Positions 1 through 5,801 of a DNA stretch of 6,512 nt are shown in pieces. The stretch is from NCBI GenBank assembly GCA_009784305.1, contig WRBZ01000051.1:1-6512 (forward strand). The letters run 5' to 3'. This DNA is from Synergistaceae bacterium. Its GTDB lineage: Bacteria; Synergistota; Synergistia; Synergistales; Aminobacteriaceae. Made by a program: the position numbers and the translations under genes. Each line of letters starts with the position of its first letter. Within the stretch, counting starts at the first letter, position 1. Under the pieces are notes generated by a model. That model worked only from the letters and a program-made list of their open reading frames with translations. It did no database searches and was not told the DNA's origin.

Positions 1-1815
1 GCCGGCTTTTGCAAAAGCTTCCTCTATCAGTATCCATGAAGCTCGCGTTTGAGTCAAAAGCGCGCAGTCCCCCCATTCAAACGGGCGCAGGCATTTTTCA
101 TTTTGATCCCAGATAGTTAATTCCCCTGTTTTCCAATGTATTAGAGTTTCTATTAGTTTATTGAGCAGCCTTTTTCTTACTACGCTAATAGTTTCTTTTC
201 TATTTGATGACGTTGATGCGCTGCCATTTAACAGGACGCTGTATGAGTCGCCCCCCTGGGCGACCCGTTCTGTTATCCTGTCCTGTTTTTCGGTCAGCAT
301 CGTCATTATGGGCAAAGTTCCCGAATCCCGTTCATTGTTGGTTTCTCCTGAAAGGTTTTCATATTTGAGGTTTTTTATGGTCACTCCGAGATTATCAGGC
401 CACACATGACGGAAAAGTCCGTTTATTTTGCGATAAAGGCCGCTCCTCATGCGAAAACTGATGTTCATCTTTATATATGTTCCGTTGCCTTTACGTTTTT
501 TGCTTGCCTTGACATACCGCTCAAATATTGAAAGATCTGCATTTCTGAATCTATATATGGACTGTTTCGGATCACCCACCACGAATATATTTACATCTGG
601 TTCTTTGGCTATTGAGCGAATCATACTTTCCTGAAGGGGGTCCGTGTCCTGAAACTCATCTACCATGATTTGTTTGAAATTTCTTTTTGGGTCACGAGCT
701 ATGCCTTCGGAGCCATATTTTATAAGGTCTGTAAATGTAAGTATTTTATTTCCCCTGCGTTTATTTTCCATGAGGCTCCAGCAAACCGAACACAGTTTTA
801 TGAGAGCCTCCCTTTCGCGCAAATCCTCGAAGTAGTTAGCCAATATTTCATCCATCGACAAATTCTTGCAAATCATCAGCAAATCTTTATGCTTTTTTTT
901 CCACTCACTCGCGCTCTCTCCAAGGCATAGATTTATTGTTTCGGAAGCCGCGCCGAAGCTTGCCCTTTTCAAAGGGTATTCCATAAGCTCTACAAAAAAA
1001 ATTATAAGTTCATCGCTGCTATTTATTTCTTTCCAACCCCATTTTTCGTAAAACGCGCGAAAATTCAAAACGTACTCGGGAATTTTATCTTTCTTTCCGG
1101 AGAAGATTTGCTCCTTTATCTCATTAAGGATGTAACTCCATTTTTCATATGCCGATTTGATTCTTGGCATTGAATTCGCTTTTACTTTTTCTATGACTTT
1201 TTTCATCGCGCTGTTGTTGCACAACTGTAAGAGTTCTTTATATGAACGGCCGTGCGCGGAATGTATTTCCTCGCACTCTTTTGATAAAACGGCTATATCA
1301 TATGGCTGCCATTTCGAAAGGATTTCTTCGAGCATGGCAATGTCCTTAAAAGGTTTTGTTATTGCCTCATCCAGTTCCTCTATTTTCCTTCCCAACTCCT
1401 CTGTCAATTCATCAGCCTGAGACTGTGAAATTATTGAAGAAGCCGGATCCAGGCCAAGCTTTAGGGCTGATTCTCTTAGAATCCTTGAAGCGAACGAATG
1501 AATGGTCAATATATACGCGTCATCAAAATGGGAGAGCGCTCCATGCAAAACAAAACGCTCTTTTTCATCGGCAGAGTTTATTTTTTCCCTTATCACCGAC
1601 TCAATTCTTTCTTTCATCTCCTGAGCCGCTTTTTCAGTGAATGTAAGCGTGATAATGTTTTCAACGTTACACCCGTGCTTTCTGTCGGTCAAAAGCGACG
1701 CATAGCGCGAAGCAAGCGTCCAGGTTTTTCCCGTCCCTGCCCCAGCGCTGACCGTTATAAGGCCCATACGCGCGTCTATCGCAGCTTGTTGAGCTTGGTT
1801 TGCTGTTCGTGTCAC
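1..1815 (-). CDS. AddA/RecB-like UvrD-family helicase, N-terminal part (cut by left edge)
   Basis: Superfamily 1A (UvrD/Rep) DNA helicase, probably the helicase subunit of an AddAB- or RecBCD-like recombination nuclease. The minus-strand frame is open from the left edge to this start, giving 605 residues of a protein likely to exceed 1000. Visible motifs are a Gln motif near residues 6-10, Walker A AGAGTGKT (24-31, Lys30), motif Ia LTFTEKAAQEM (57-67), TIHSFA (104-109), FTDL (361-364, an AddA/RecB-type signature), Walker B DEFQD (386-390), motif III VGDPKQSIYRFR (413-424) and a motif IV-like NISFRMRS (451-458). Motifs V-VI and any C-terminal nuclease domain lie outside the window. I chose GTG at 1815 because GAGG (1830-1827) lies 11 nt upstream and a promoter ends just before it. 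The longer ATG start at 1860 has no Shine-Dalgarno sequence and sits inside the -35 box of the opposing promoter. The family call is firm; AddA versus another RecB-like paralogue is not settled. Confidence 0.9.
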   Translation of the reverse strand, partial: MTRTANQAQQAAIDARMGLITVSAGAGTGKTWTLASRYASLLTDRKHGCNVENIITLTFTEKAAQEMKERIESVIREKINSADEKERFVLHGALSHFDDAYILTIHSFASRILRESALKLGLDPASSIISQSQADELTEELGRKIEELDEAITKPFKDIAMLEEILSKWQPYDIAVLSKECEEIHSAHGRSYKELLQLCNNSAMKKVIEKVKANSMPRIKSAYEKWSYILNEIKEQIFSGKKDKIPEYVLNFRAFYEKWGWKEINSSDELIIFFVELMEYPLKRASFGAASETINLCLGESASEWKKKHKDLLMICKNLSMDEILANYFEDLREREALIKLCSVCWSLMENKRRGNKILTFTDLIKYGSEGIARDPKRNFKQIMVDEFQDTDPLQESMIRSIAKEPDVNIFVVGDPKQSIYRFRNADLSIFERYVKASKKRKGNGTYIKMNISFRMRSGLYRKINGLFRHVWPDNLGVTIKNLKYENLSGETNNERDSGTLPIMTMLTEKQDRITERVAQGGDSYSVLLNGSASTSSNRKETISVVRKRLLNKLIETLIHWKTGELTIWDQNEKCLRPFEWGDCALLTQTRASWILIEEAFAKAG

Positions 1816-1826
1816 AGTTATCACAT

Positions 1827-1830
1827 CCTC
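1827..1830 (-). promoter_or_regulatory. Shine-Dalgarno for the divergent helicase
   Basis: GAGG read on the minus strand, 11 nt before the GTG at 1815. It is the only good Shine-Dalgarno sequence near the possible starts and favours GTG 1815 over ATG 1860. The spacing is slightly longer than ideal. Confidence 0.5.
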
Positions 1831-1838
1831 TAATGTAT

Positions 1839-1868
1839 ATTCTACACGCCCTCTTGACATATAGGCAA
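1839..1868 (-). promoter_or_regulatory. Putative sigma-70-type promoter of the helicase gene
   Basis: On the minus strand, TTGCCT (1868-1863, 4 of 6 consensus matches) is followed after 18 bp by TAGAAT (1844-1839, 5 of 6). Transcription would start near 1832, just before the GAGG at 1830-1827 and the GTG at 1815, so the leader would be very short. The element lies entirely between the two start codons. It is assigned from consensus only and is weaker than the opposing promoter. Confidence 0.45.
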
Positions 1869-1882
1869 CTTTCGCACATTAT
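1854..1882 (+). promoter_or_regulatory. Putative sigma-70-type promoter of the queD-recG operon
   Basis: A perfect -35 hexamer TTGACA (1854-1859) is followed after exactly 17 bp by CATTAT (1877-1882), which matches the -10 consensus at 4 of 6 positions. Transcription would start near 1889, leaving only about 14 nt of leader before the GTG at 1903, largely filled by the ribosome-binding site. It is the only convincing promoter I see ahead of the seven-gene run. Its -35 box falls in the spacer of the divergent helicase promoter. Confidence 0.6.
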
Positions 1883-1887
1883 CAATC

Positions 1888-1897
1888 AGGGGTGAGG
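1888..1897 (+). promoter_or_regulatory. Ribosome-binding site of queD
   Basis: Two purine-rich blocks, AGGGG (1888-1892) and GAGG (1894-1897), precede the GTG at 1903 by 10 and 5 nt. A nearby ATG at 1899 is in another frame and reaches a TAG after four codons, so the GTG is the start. Confidence 0.7.
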
Positions 1898-1902
1898 TAT
1901 GG

Positions 1903-2286
1903 GTGCTTATTAGAAAAGAATTCGTTTTCGACGCGGCTCATAATTTAACGGAGTACCATGGCAAATGCGAGCGCCTGCATGGGCACACTTACAGAATTGC
2001 CGTTGTGGTAAAAGGAACGCCTGACAGGGAAAGCATAGTGATAGATTTTTGCGAGCTTTCATCGATCGTTAAGGAACGGGTCTTAAATGTGCTTGATCAT
2101 TCTTATATAAACGAAATATTGCAGCAGCCCACTGCGGAAAACATAGCGGTATGGATATGGAAACAAGTTGAGCAAGCTGTTTTACGTGAAAACTGCAAAC
2201 TTGAGAGCATTGAAGTTTGGGAAACAGCTTCAAGCTGCGCCGTATTATGTTCGGAAGACATGAGAAAGGGGGATCCGCATGCGTGA
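1903..2286 (+). CDS. queD: 6-carboxy-5,6,7,8-tetrahydropterin synthase family protein (QueD/PTPS)
   Basis: Cytosolic zinc enzyme of the 6-pyruvoyl-tetrahydropterin synthase family (COG0720). QueD converts 7,8-dihydroneopterin triphosphate to 6-carboxytetrahydropterin, the second step towards preQ0 and queuosine in tRNA. The protein has 127 residues, normal for bacterial QueD. Zinc ligands are His13 (FDAAH), His26 and His28 (HGH). Cys22 is the expected catalytic cysteine in C-x3-HGH. Further family marks are DF (48-49), LDH (64-66, catalytic Asp/His), PTAEN (76-80, substrate loop) and WET (106-108, pterin-anchoring Glu107). Glu23 directly follows Cys22, giving C-E-x-x-H-G-H, a pattern I recall for PTPS-I/III proteins able to serve both queuosine and folate pathways. 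It starts with GTG and overlaps folE2 by 8 bp, so the two are probably translationally coupled. The family assignment is secure; dual function is inference. Confidence 0.93.
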   Translation: MLIRKEFVFDAAHNLTEYHGKCERLHGHTYRIAVVVKGTPDRESIVIDFCELSSIVKERVLNVLDHSYINEILQQPTAENIAVWIWKQVEQAVLRENCKLESIEVWETASSCAVLCSEDMRKGDPHA

Positions 2287-3052
2287 TGTACAATCTGAGT
2301 TGGATAAACGTAACATATCTATAGACCGGGTTGGAATAAGCGGCATTTCATACCCGATAACTGTTCTGGATAAGGATAGAGGTACGCAGGAAACAGTCGC
2401 CAACGTAGTAATGGCGGTTGCTTTACCGCATGAATACCGTGGAACTCATATGAGCAGATTCGTAGAGGCGCTTGAAGAATTCAGAGGAAAGATATCTCCC
2501 CATGACCTTGAAGACCTTGCCAATCAGCTCTTAATCAAGCTTGAAGCGTTTAAAGCCGAAGTCATATTCCGTTTTCCATATTTCATCCGTAAGAGCGCTC
2601 CAATTTCAAAACGGGAAAGCTGGTCACGTTATGATGTCACATTTAAAGCGGAAAAAACGCGTTCCAAGTTTGATTTTGTGACTGAGGTTATAGTAGCCAT
2701 CCAAACTCTATGCCCCTGCTCCAAAGAAATTTCCAATAGCGGAGCGCACAATCAGCGGGCTTATGTTCGGCTTGCCGTAAGAATGAAGGACTTTGTATGG
2801 ATAGAAGAATTAATTACAATAGTTGAAAATTGCGCTTCAGCTCCAACATTTTCTCTGCTCAAACGGGAGGATGAAAAATTTATCACGGAATACGCGTATA
2901 ATAACCCGCGTTTTGTGGAGGACGTAGTCAGAGAAATAGTCGCCCGCCTTGAAACGGATAAACGTATCTCATGGGTAAGAGTGTTGGTATCAAGCAGTGA
3001 AAGCATCCATAATCATGATGCTTTTGCTGAGGTTGAACGTGCTTACAACTAA
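2279..3052 (+). CDS. folE2: GTP cyclohydrolase IB (FolE2 / MptA family)
   Basis: GTP cyclohydrolase of the FolE2 (GCYH-IB, COG1469) family, which converts GTP to 7,8-dihydroneopterin triphosphate, the common precursor of folate and queuosine. Length (257 residues) is typical. Signatures are PHEYRGTHMSRFVE (50-63), the active-site segment LCPCSKEIS (144-152) with Cys145 and Cys147, GAHNQR (155-160), the block from KRED through NNPRFVEDVVRE in the C-terminal third, and ESIHNHDAFAEVE near the C-terminus. Conserved Cys, His and Glu residues in these segments form the metal site in characterised members. Unlike zinc-dependent FolE, this family can use other divalent metals and is often linked to zinc limitation in other bacteria; no Zur-like operator is evident here. 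The upstream neighbour QueD uses its product. The ATG overlaps queD by 8 bp, with an AAGGGGG run (2265-2271) as ribosome-binding site. Confidence 0.95.
   Translation: MRDVQSELDKRNISIDRVGISGISYPITVLDKDRGTQETVANVVMAVALPHEYRGTHMSRFVEALEEFRGKISPHDLEDLANQLLIKLEAFKAEVIFRFPYFIRKSAPISKRESWSRYDVTFKAEKTRSKFDFVTEVIVAIQTLCPCSKEISNSGAHNQRAYVRLAVRMKDFVWIEELITIVENCASAPTFSLLKREDEKFITEYAYNNPRFVEDVVREIVARLETDKRISWVRVLVSSSESIHNHDAFAEVERAYN
3000..3024 (+). repeat. 8-bp perfect inverted repeat near the folE2 3' end
   Basis: AAAGCATC (3000-3007) and GATGCTTT (3017-3024) are perfect inverted copies around a 9-nt loop. The potential hairpin ends 5 nt before the GAGG that serves the next gene. It encodes the conserved ESIHNHDAF segment of FolE2 and is not followed by a T-run, so it is not an intrinsic terminator. 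It may affect coupling to the downstream gene or be incidental. Confidence 0.4.
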
Positions 3053-4058
3053 TAATACCGTAAAGAAACTGAAAACTGACAGAAAAGCCGATTTTAAAAA
3101 AACTACGGCAAAAGATAAGCATGGAGATAATGACAAAGCAAACAAAAGCGCTTATGAAGACCTGACAAGGCGATTTGTTTACTATGGGATCATTTTTTTG
3201 ATTGCATTAACAGCTTTCAGAATGTATTTCCTATGGCTTGATGCTTATAGACACTTACACCCTGCTGTTTTCCAGGCAGAATCCGGTATGTATGCTGAAG
3301 AAATACCATTTGAAGGAGTTCTGCTTTGGGAAGAAAATTTGATTTTCGCTTCAAACTCAGGAACAATATCTTTTCCTTCATCAATCCCAAGAAGGGTAAG
3401 AAAGGGCGAACTCTTATGCAAAATAAACGAGAAAGCCTTGAATTCCCCGGATGCCGGTTATTTTCTCCCTGCCCTTGATGGTTTTGAAGGAAGCTGGAAT
3501 TATTCGGACCTATGGCCGGGAACTGCTCCTTTACCTTCCCCTGCGAGAGCTTCAGCTATCCCAAATGGTTCATACATTGAGAATAAGCAGCCAATAGGGA
3601 AGCTTATCACTCAACCGCAGGAACTTCGCGCGATAGCATGGGTTGACGCCACGCCATCTTTAAAGCAGGACATTGACCGGGGCAGGATAAGAATTAAGCG
3701 GAATGATAATGACTGGGGAGTTTGGGCAGAAATAAGGACAAAGAACGTAATATCTCAAAAAATAAAGTTGTACGTTACTTTGCCGTTTTTCACTCCTGAA
3801 ATGGCGGAAATGAGAACATTTTCATGGAAAATAAATGTTGGAGACAGAAATGGTATTTACGTACCGAATTCTTCTGTTATATTTAAAGATGGAGTTATGG
3901 GGGTTTACATAGTCAAAGGAAATGAAGCGATATTTAAAGAAGTTGAAGCTTTTCTAGCGGATGAAGATAATTTTTTCATAACTTCTGGAGTCACCCCCGG
4001 GGATATGTTGATTCTTGACGCGGGAAAAGCCCGTGAAGGGCAGGTCAATGTATGGTAA
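3039..4058 (+). CDS. HlyD/RND-adaptor-like membrane-anchored protein of unknown function
   Basis: Predicted 339-residue protein. It has a basic, hydrophilic cytoplasmic N-terminus (1-45), one transmembrane segment (about 46-66, FVYYGIIFLI...FLW) and an extracytoplasmic remainder. Residues 92-129 resemble half of a biotinyl/lipoyl-like domain (FEGVLLWEE... VRKGELLCKI). AGYFLPALDGFE (139-150) and the second half ending IGKLI (186-190) follow with no coiled-coil hairpin. A beta-barrel-like part and a membrane-proximal-like C-terminus (VPNSSVIFKDG...GVYIV, GVTPGDMLIL) complete it. This is the HlyD-like type I recall beside yggS-sepF in Firmicutes; its role is unknown. I start it at GTG 3039 because GAGG (3029-3032) is 6 nt upstream; GTG 2997 would add 14 residues within folE2 without a good site. 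It overlaps folE2 by 14 bp and yggS by 7 bp. No transporter partner is visible, so an efflux function is doubtful. Confidence 0.8.
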   Translation: MLTTNNTVKKLKTDRKADFKKTTAKDKHGDNDKANKSAYEDLTRRFVYYGIIFLIALTAFRMYFLWLDAYRHLHPAVFQAESGMYAEEIPFEGVLLWEENLIFASNSGTISFPSSIPRRVRKGELLCKINEKALNSPDAGYFLPALDGFEGSWNYSDLWPGTAPLPSPARASAIPNGSYIENKQPIGKLITQPQELRAIAWVDATPSLKQDIDRGRIRIKRNDNDWGVWAEIRTKNVISQKIKLYVTLPFFTPEMAEMRTFSWKINVGDRNGIYVPNSSVIFKDGVMGVYIVKGNEAIFKEVEAFLADEDNFFITSGVTPGDMLILDAGKAREGQVNVW

Positions 4059-4744
4059 TATCTGAAACTATAGCCCAAAGAGTTGCATTAGTCCGTAAGG
4101 AAATCGCGGAAGCTGCTTACGTTTCAGGCCGTTCGAATGATGAGATATCACTCATGGCGGTCACAAAAACAAGAACAGTTCAGGAAATGCTGGAGATTCA
4201 ACCTTTTGTTGATGCTATAGGAGAAAACCGCGTACAGGAAGCGTATACCAAAAAAGACAGCGCCCGGTGGAACAAGCCATGGCGTCTTATTGGAAATTTG
4301 CAAAAGAACAAAGTTCGCAAAGCTCTTGAGATTTTTGATACAATAGACTCCGTAAATTCTATTGAACTCGCTTTAACTTTACAGCGTGTACTTTACGAAA
4401 AAAATGATAGAATCTTACCCATATTAATAGAAATTAATACATCTGAGGAAAATTCCAAAACCGGAATATCTCAAAATGATGTTTATTGTCTTGTAGACAC
4501 TGTGCTTGAGTGTAAAAATTTACTTCTTGAAGGATTCATGACTATGGCTCCTCTTTCCCGGGAAGAAGATATAATTAGAGTGTCTTTTGCGAAATTACGG
4601 GAAATCACCGAAATGTTCAGAGGAAGAACCGGCTTACCATTACCGGTCATATCAATGGGTATGAGTTCGGATTTTCGTTTGGCTATACTGGAAGGCAGCA
4701 CTTTAGTGAGAATAGGAACCGCATTGTTCAGCTCGCAAGGCTAA
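4052..4744 (+). CDS. yggS: YggS/PLPBP family pyridoxal-phosphate homeostasis protein
   Basis: Cytosolic PLP-binding protein (COG0325, YggS/YlmE/PROSC family) that buffers pyridoxal 5'-phosphate; no catalytic reaction is established for the family. It has 230 residues, the usual length, as a single alanine-racemase-like TIM barrel. Lys39 in MAVTKT is the expected Schiff-base lysine. Other marks are IGENRVQEA (56-64), IGNLQKNK (80-87), INTSEENSKTG (128-138), GFMTMAP (161-167) and the phosphate-binding end SMGMSSDFRLAI...GSTLVRIGTALF (201-226). The usual Trp-His-Phe-Ile-Gly segment reads WRLIG here, with Arg78 replacing His. The ATG overlaps the upstream gene by 7 bp, with AGG at 4042-4044 as ribosome-binding site. 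The place directly before sepF matches ylmE in the Firmicutes division cluster. Confidence 0.94.
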   Translation: MVISETIAQRVALVRKEIAEAAYVSGRSNDEISLMAVTKTRTVQEMLEIQPFVDAIGENRVQEAYTKKDSARWNKPWRLIGNLQKNKVRKALEIFDTIDSVNSIELALTLQRVLYEKNDRILPILIEINTSEENSKTGISQNDVYCLVDTVLECKNLLLEGFMTMAPLSREEDIIRVSFAKLREITEMFRGRTGLPLPVISMGMSSDFRLAILEGSTLVRIGTALFSSQG

Positions 4745-4761
4745 TATGGAAAAAGCATTTG

Positions 4762-4768
4762 AGGGGAG
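4762..4768 (+). promoter_or_regulatory. Ribosome-binding site deciding the sepF TTG start
   Basis: AGGGGAG lies 9 nt before TTG 4778 but about 21 nt before the first in-frame ATG (4790). The spacing supports TTG as the start, which keeps the full N-terminal amphipathic helix. No terminator or convincing promoter is visible in this 33-bp gap. Confidence 0.7.
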
Positions 4769-4777
4769 AGCTTAATA

Positions 4778-5245
4778 TTGAAAAAATTTATGAAATTTCT
4801 TGGATTTGGAGAAAATGATGCTAATGAATACGGCAGCGAATACAGGAGAAGGAGGCCTTCACCTTCTACAACACGAGATGAACCTGTAAGAAGCAACACT
4901 TATAATGGTAATTATGAAGACTACGATGAAGAGGACTATGAGCGCACACCTTTGAAGAACGGATTGATTCTGTTCAAAGGGCTGCCTTCCATGGAGAACA
5001 GGTTGCAACTGAGAGATGCTTTACTTGATGGTTGTATTATTTTGTTGGACTTGAGCGGAATAGCTCCTGAAAGAATAGAGGAAGGAAAGCAGTTTTTAAA
5101 ATTCATGGAAGGAGTCTCTTTTTGCAATAATGGTGAAATATTGAAATTGGCTCCAAGGCTTTTTTCCGTATCCCCCCGTCCAGGTATGGTTCAAACCATT
5201 ATCGGAACAACAAGCCTGAGCAGAAAACAGGGGGATGAGGCTTAA
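4778..5245 (+). CDS. sepF: Cell division protein SepF (divergent)
   Basis: SepF (DUF552) anchors FtsZ filaments to the cytoplasmic membrane and helps shape the division septum. The 155-residue protein has the SepF plan: a short amphipathic N-terminal helix (1-11, MKKFMKFLGFG) for membrane binding, a low-complexity linker (15-57) with an Arg run (23-26) and an acidic/Tyr patch (46-55), then the folded C-terminal domain (about 62-138). In that domain LRDALLDGCIILLDLSGI corresponds to the usual segment that ends in a V-N-L core. FLKFMEGVSFCNNGEILKLA corresponds to the region around the conserved Gly of the dimer interface (Gly112 here). Several typical residues differ, for example LLDL for VVNL, so it is a distant member. 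It starts at TTG 4778 and its TAA shares one base with the divIVA ATG. Family and context agree. Confidence 0.85.
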   Translation: MKKFMKFLGFGENDANEYGSEYRRRRPSPSTTRDEPVRSNTYNGNYEDYDEEDYERTPLKNGLILFKGLPSMENRLQLRDALLDGCIILLDLSGIAPERIEEGKQFLKFMEGVSFCNNGEILKLAPRLFSVSPRPGMVQTIIGTTSLSRKQGDEA

Positions 5246-5790
5246 TGGAAAGCCTTCTCAGAGCAAGGGACATTGAGACACGCATAATAAAAAAAGCAGC
5301 TTTCGGCGGGTATTCTGTACTGGAAGTTGACGAGTTCCTCGACCAAATCAGCGAAGATTTGGAGCTTTATGTAAAAAGGATAGAGGAACTTGAACGTAAA
5401 ATAGTCCAGCATGAGAAGGAACAGAAAGAATACGAGGAAATGAAGAATTCCATTCAGGATACCCTTTTTGCCGCCCAGAGAGCGGCAAAGCAGATAGTGC
5501 TTGAAGGACAACGCACCCTTGCGGAAGATGAGGCTGAAGCTGAAAATATCTTAAATGAAGCGCGGGAAGAAAGCCGAAGAATAATACAAGAAAGCGAAAA
5601 AATCCTTGAACAGAGTCAGTTTGAGCGTGAGCAAATAATAAAAGACGCAGAGATTGAAGTAAAAGATATGAAAAATTCAATCGAAAGAATAAAGGAAGAT
5701 AGAATGCGTTTTATTAATTCAAGTGAAGAGCTTGTAAAAGAATATGTTTTCACTCTCTCAAAATGGAGGGAGAAAACGGAGAATTATTAA
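5245..5790 (+). CDS. divIVA: DivIVA domain-containing cell division/polarity protein
   Basis: DivIVA-family coiled-coil protein that recognises negatively curved membrane at septa and poles and recruits partners. The 181-residue protein has an N-terminal lipid-binding domain (1-45; RDIETRIIKKAAFGGYSVLEVDEFLDQ in pieces, with the hallmark GYxxxEVDEFL at 22-32). A long, highly charged coiled coil follows (about 41-165, rich in Glu, Lys, Arg, Gln). In Bacillus subtilis the exposed Phe17-Arg18 pair inserts in the membrane; here Phe20 is kept but the next residue is Gly21, so membrane contact may differ. The ATG overlaps the sepF stop as TAATG, with GAGG (5237-5240) and AGGGGG (5229-5234) just upstream. 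Synteny with sepF matches the Firmicutes cluster, but ylmG and ylmH are absent between them. The family call is firm; whether it acts in division site placement, polarity or wall synthesis cannot be read from sequence. Confidence 0.92.
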   Translation: MESLLRARDIETRIIKKAAFGGYSVLEVDEFLDQISEDLELYVKRIEELERKIVQHEKEQKEYEEMKNSIQDTLFAAQRAAKQIVLEGQRTLAEDEAEAENILNEAREESRRIIQESEKILEQSQFEREQIIKDAEIEVKDMKNSIERIKEDRMRFINSSEELVKEYVFTLSKWREKTENY

Positions 5791-5792
5791 GG
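5789..5792 (+). promoter_or_regulatory. Ribosome-binding site favouring a TTG start for recG
   Basis: AAGG overlaps the divIVA stop codon and lies 9 nt before TTG 5802. The alternative ATG 5763, inside divIVA, is preceded by a pyrimidine-rich stretch with no Shine-Dalgarno sequence. Confidence 0.5.
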
Positions 5793-5801
5793 CGCCTGCT
5801 T

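Noticed and set aside
161..1833. Several short plus-strand open frames across the helicase region
   Set aside because: They lie antisense to a continuous minus-strand frame bearing all N-terminal UvrD-family motifs; their translations are low-complexity and show no family signature.
1667..1885. Minus-strand 72-residue frame starting upstream of the helicase
   Set aside because: It is in a different frame from the helicase and its Walker A coding sequence; the Cys/Arg-rich translation looks like an out-of-frame reading.
1883..1902. A preQ1 or tetrahydrofolate riboswitch ahead of queD-folE2
   Set aside because: The predicted leader is only about 14 nt and the whole gap holds no aptamer-like stem or pseudoknot, so there is no room for either class.
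4630..4648. Short inverted repeat ACCGG...CCGGT inside yggS
   Set aside because: A 5-bp stem within conserved coding sequence without a T-run; it is too short to be a terminator or a meaningful structure.
4719..4747. Internal promoter before sepF using TAATAT at 4742-4747 as a -10 box
   Set aside because: At 17 bp upstream the sequence is ccgcat, a poor -35 match, and there is no extended -10 TG; it is probably chance in an AT-rich gap.
5242..5680. Two minus-strand frames of 89 and 110 residues opposite divIVA
   Set aside because: They mirror the Glu/Lys/Gln-rich coiled-coil codons, giving Phe/Leu-rich antisense translations; no ribosome-binding site or family match supports them.
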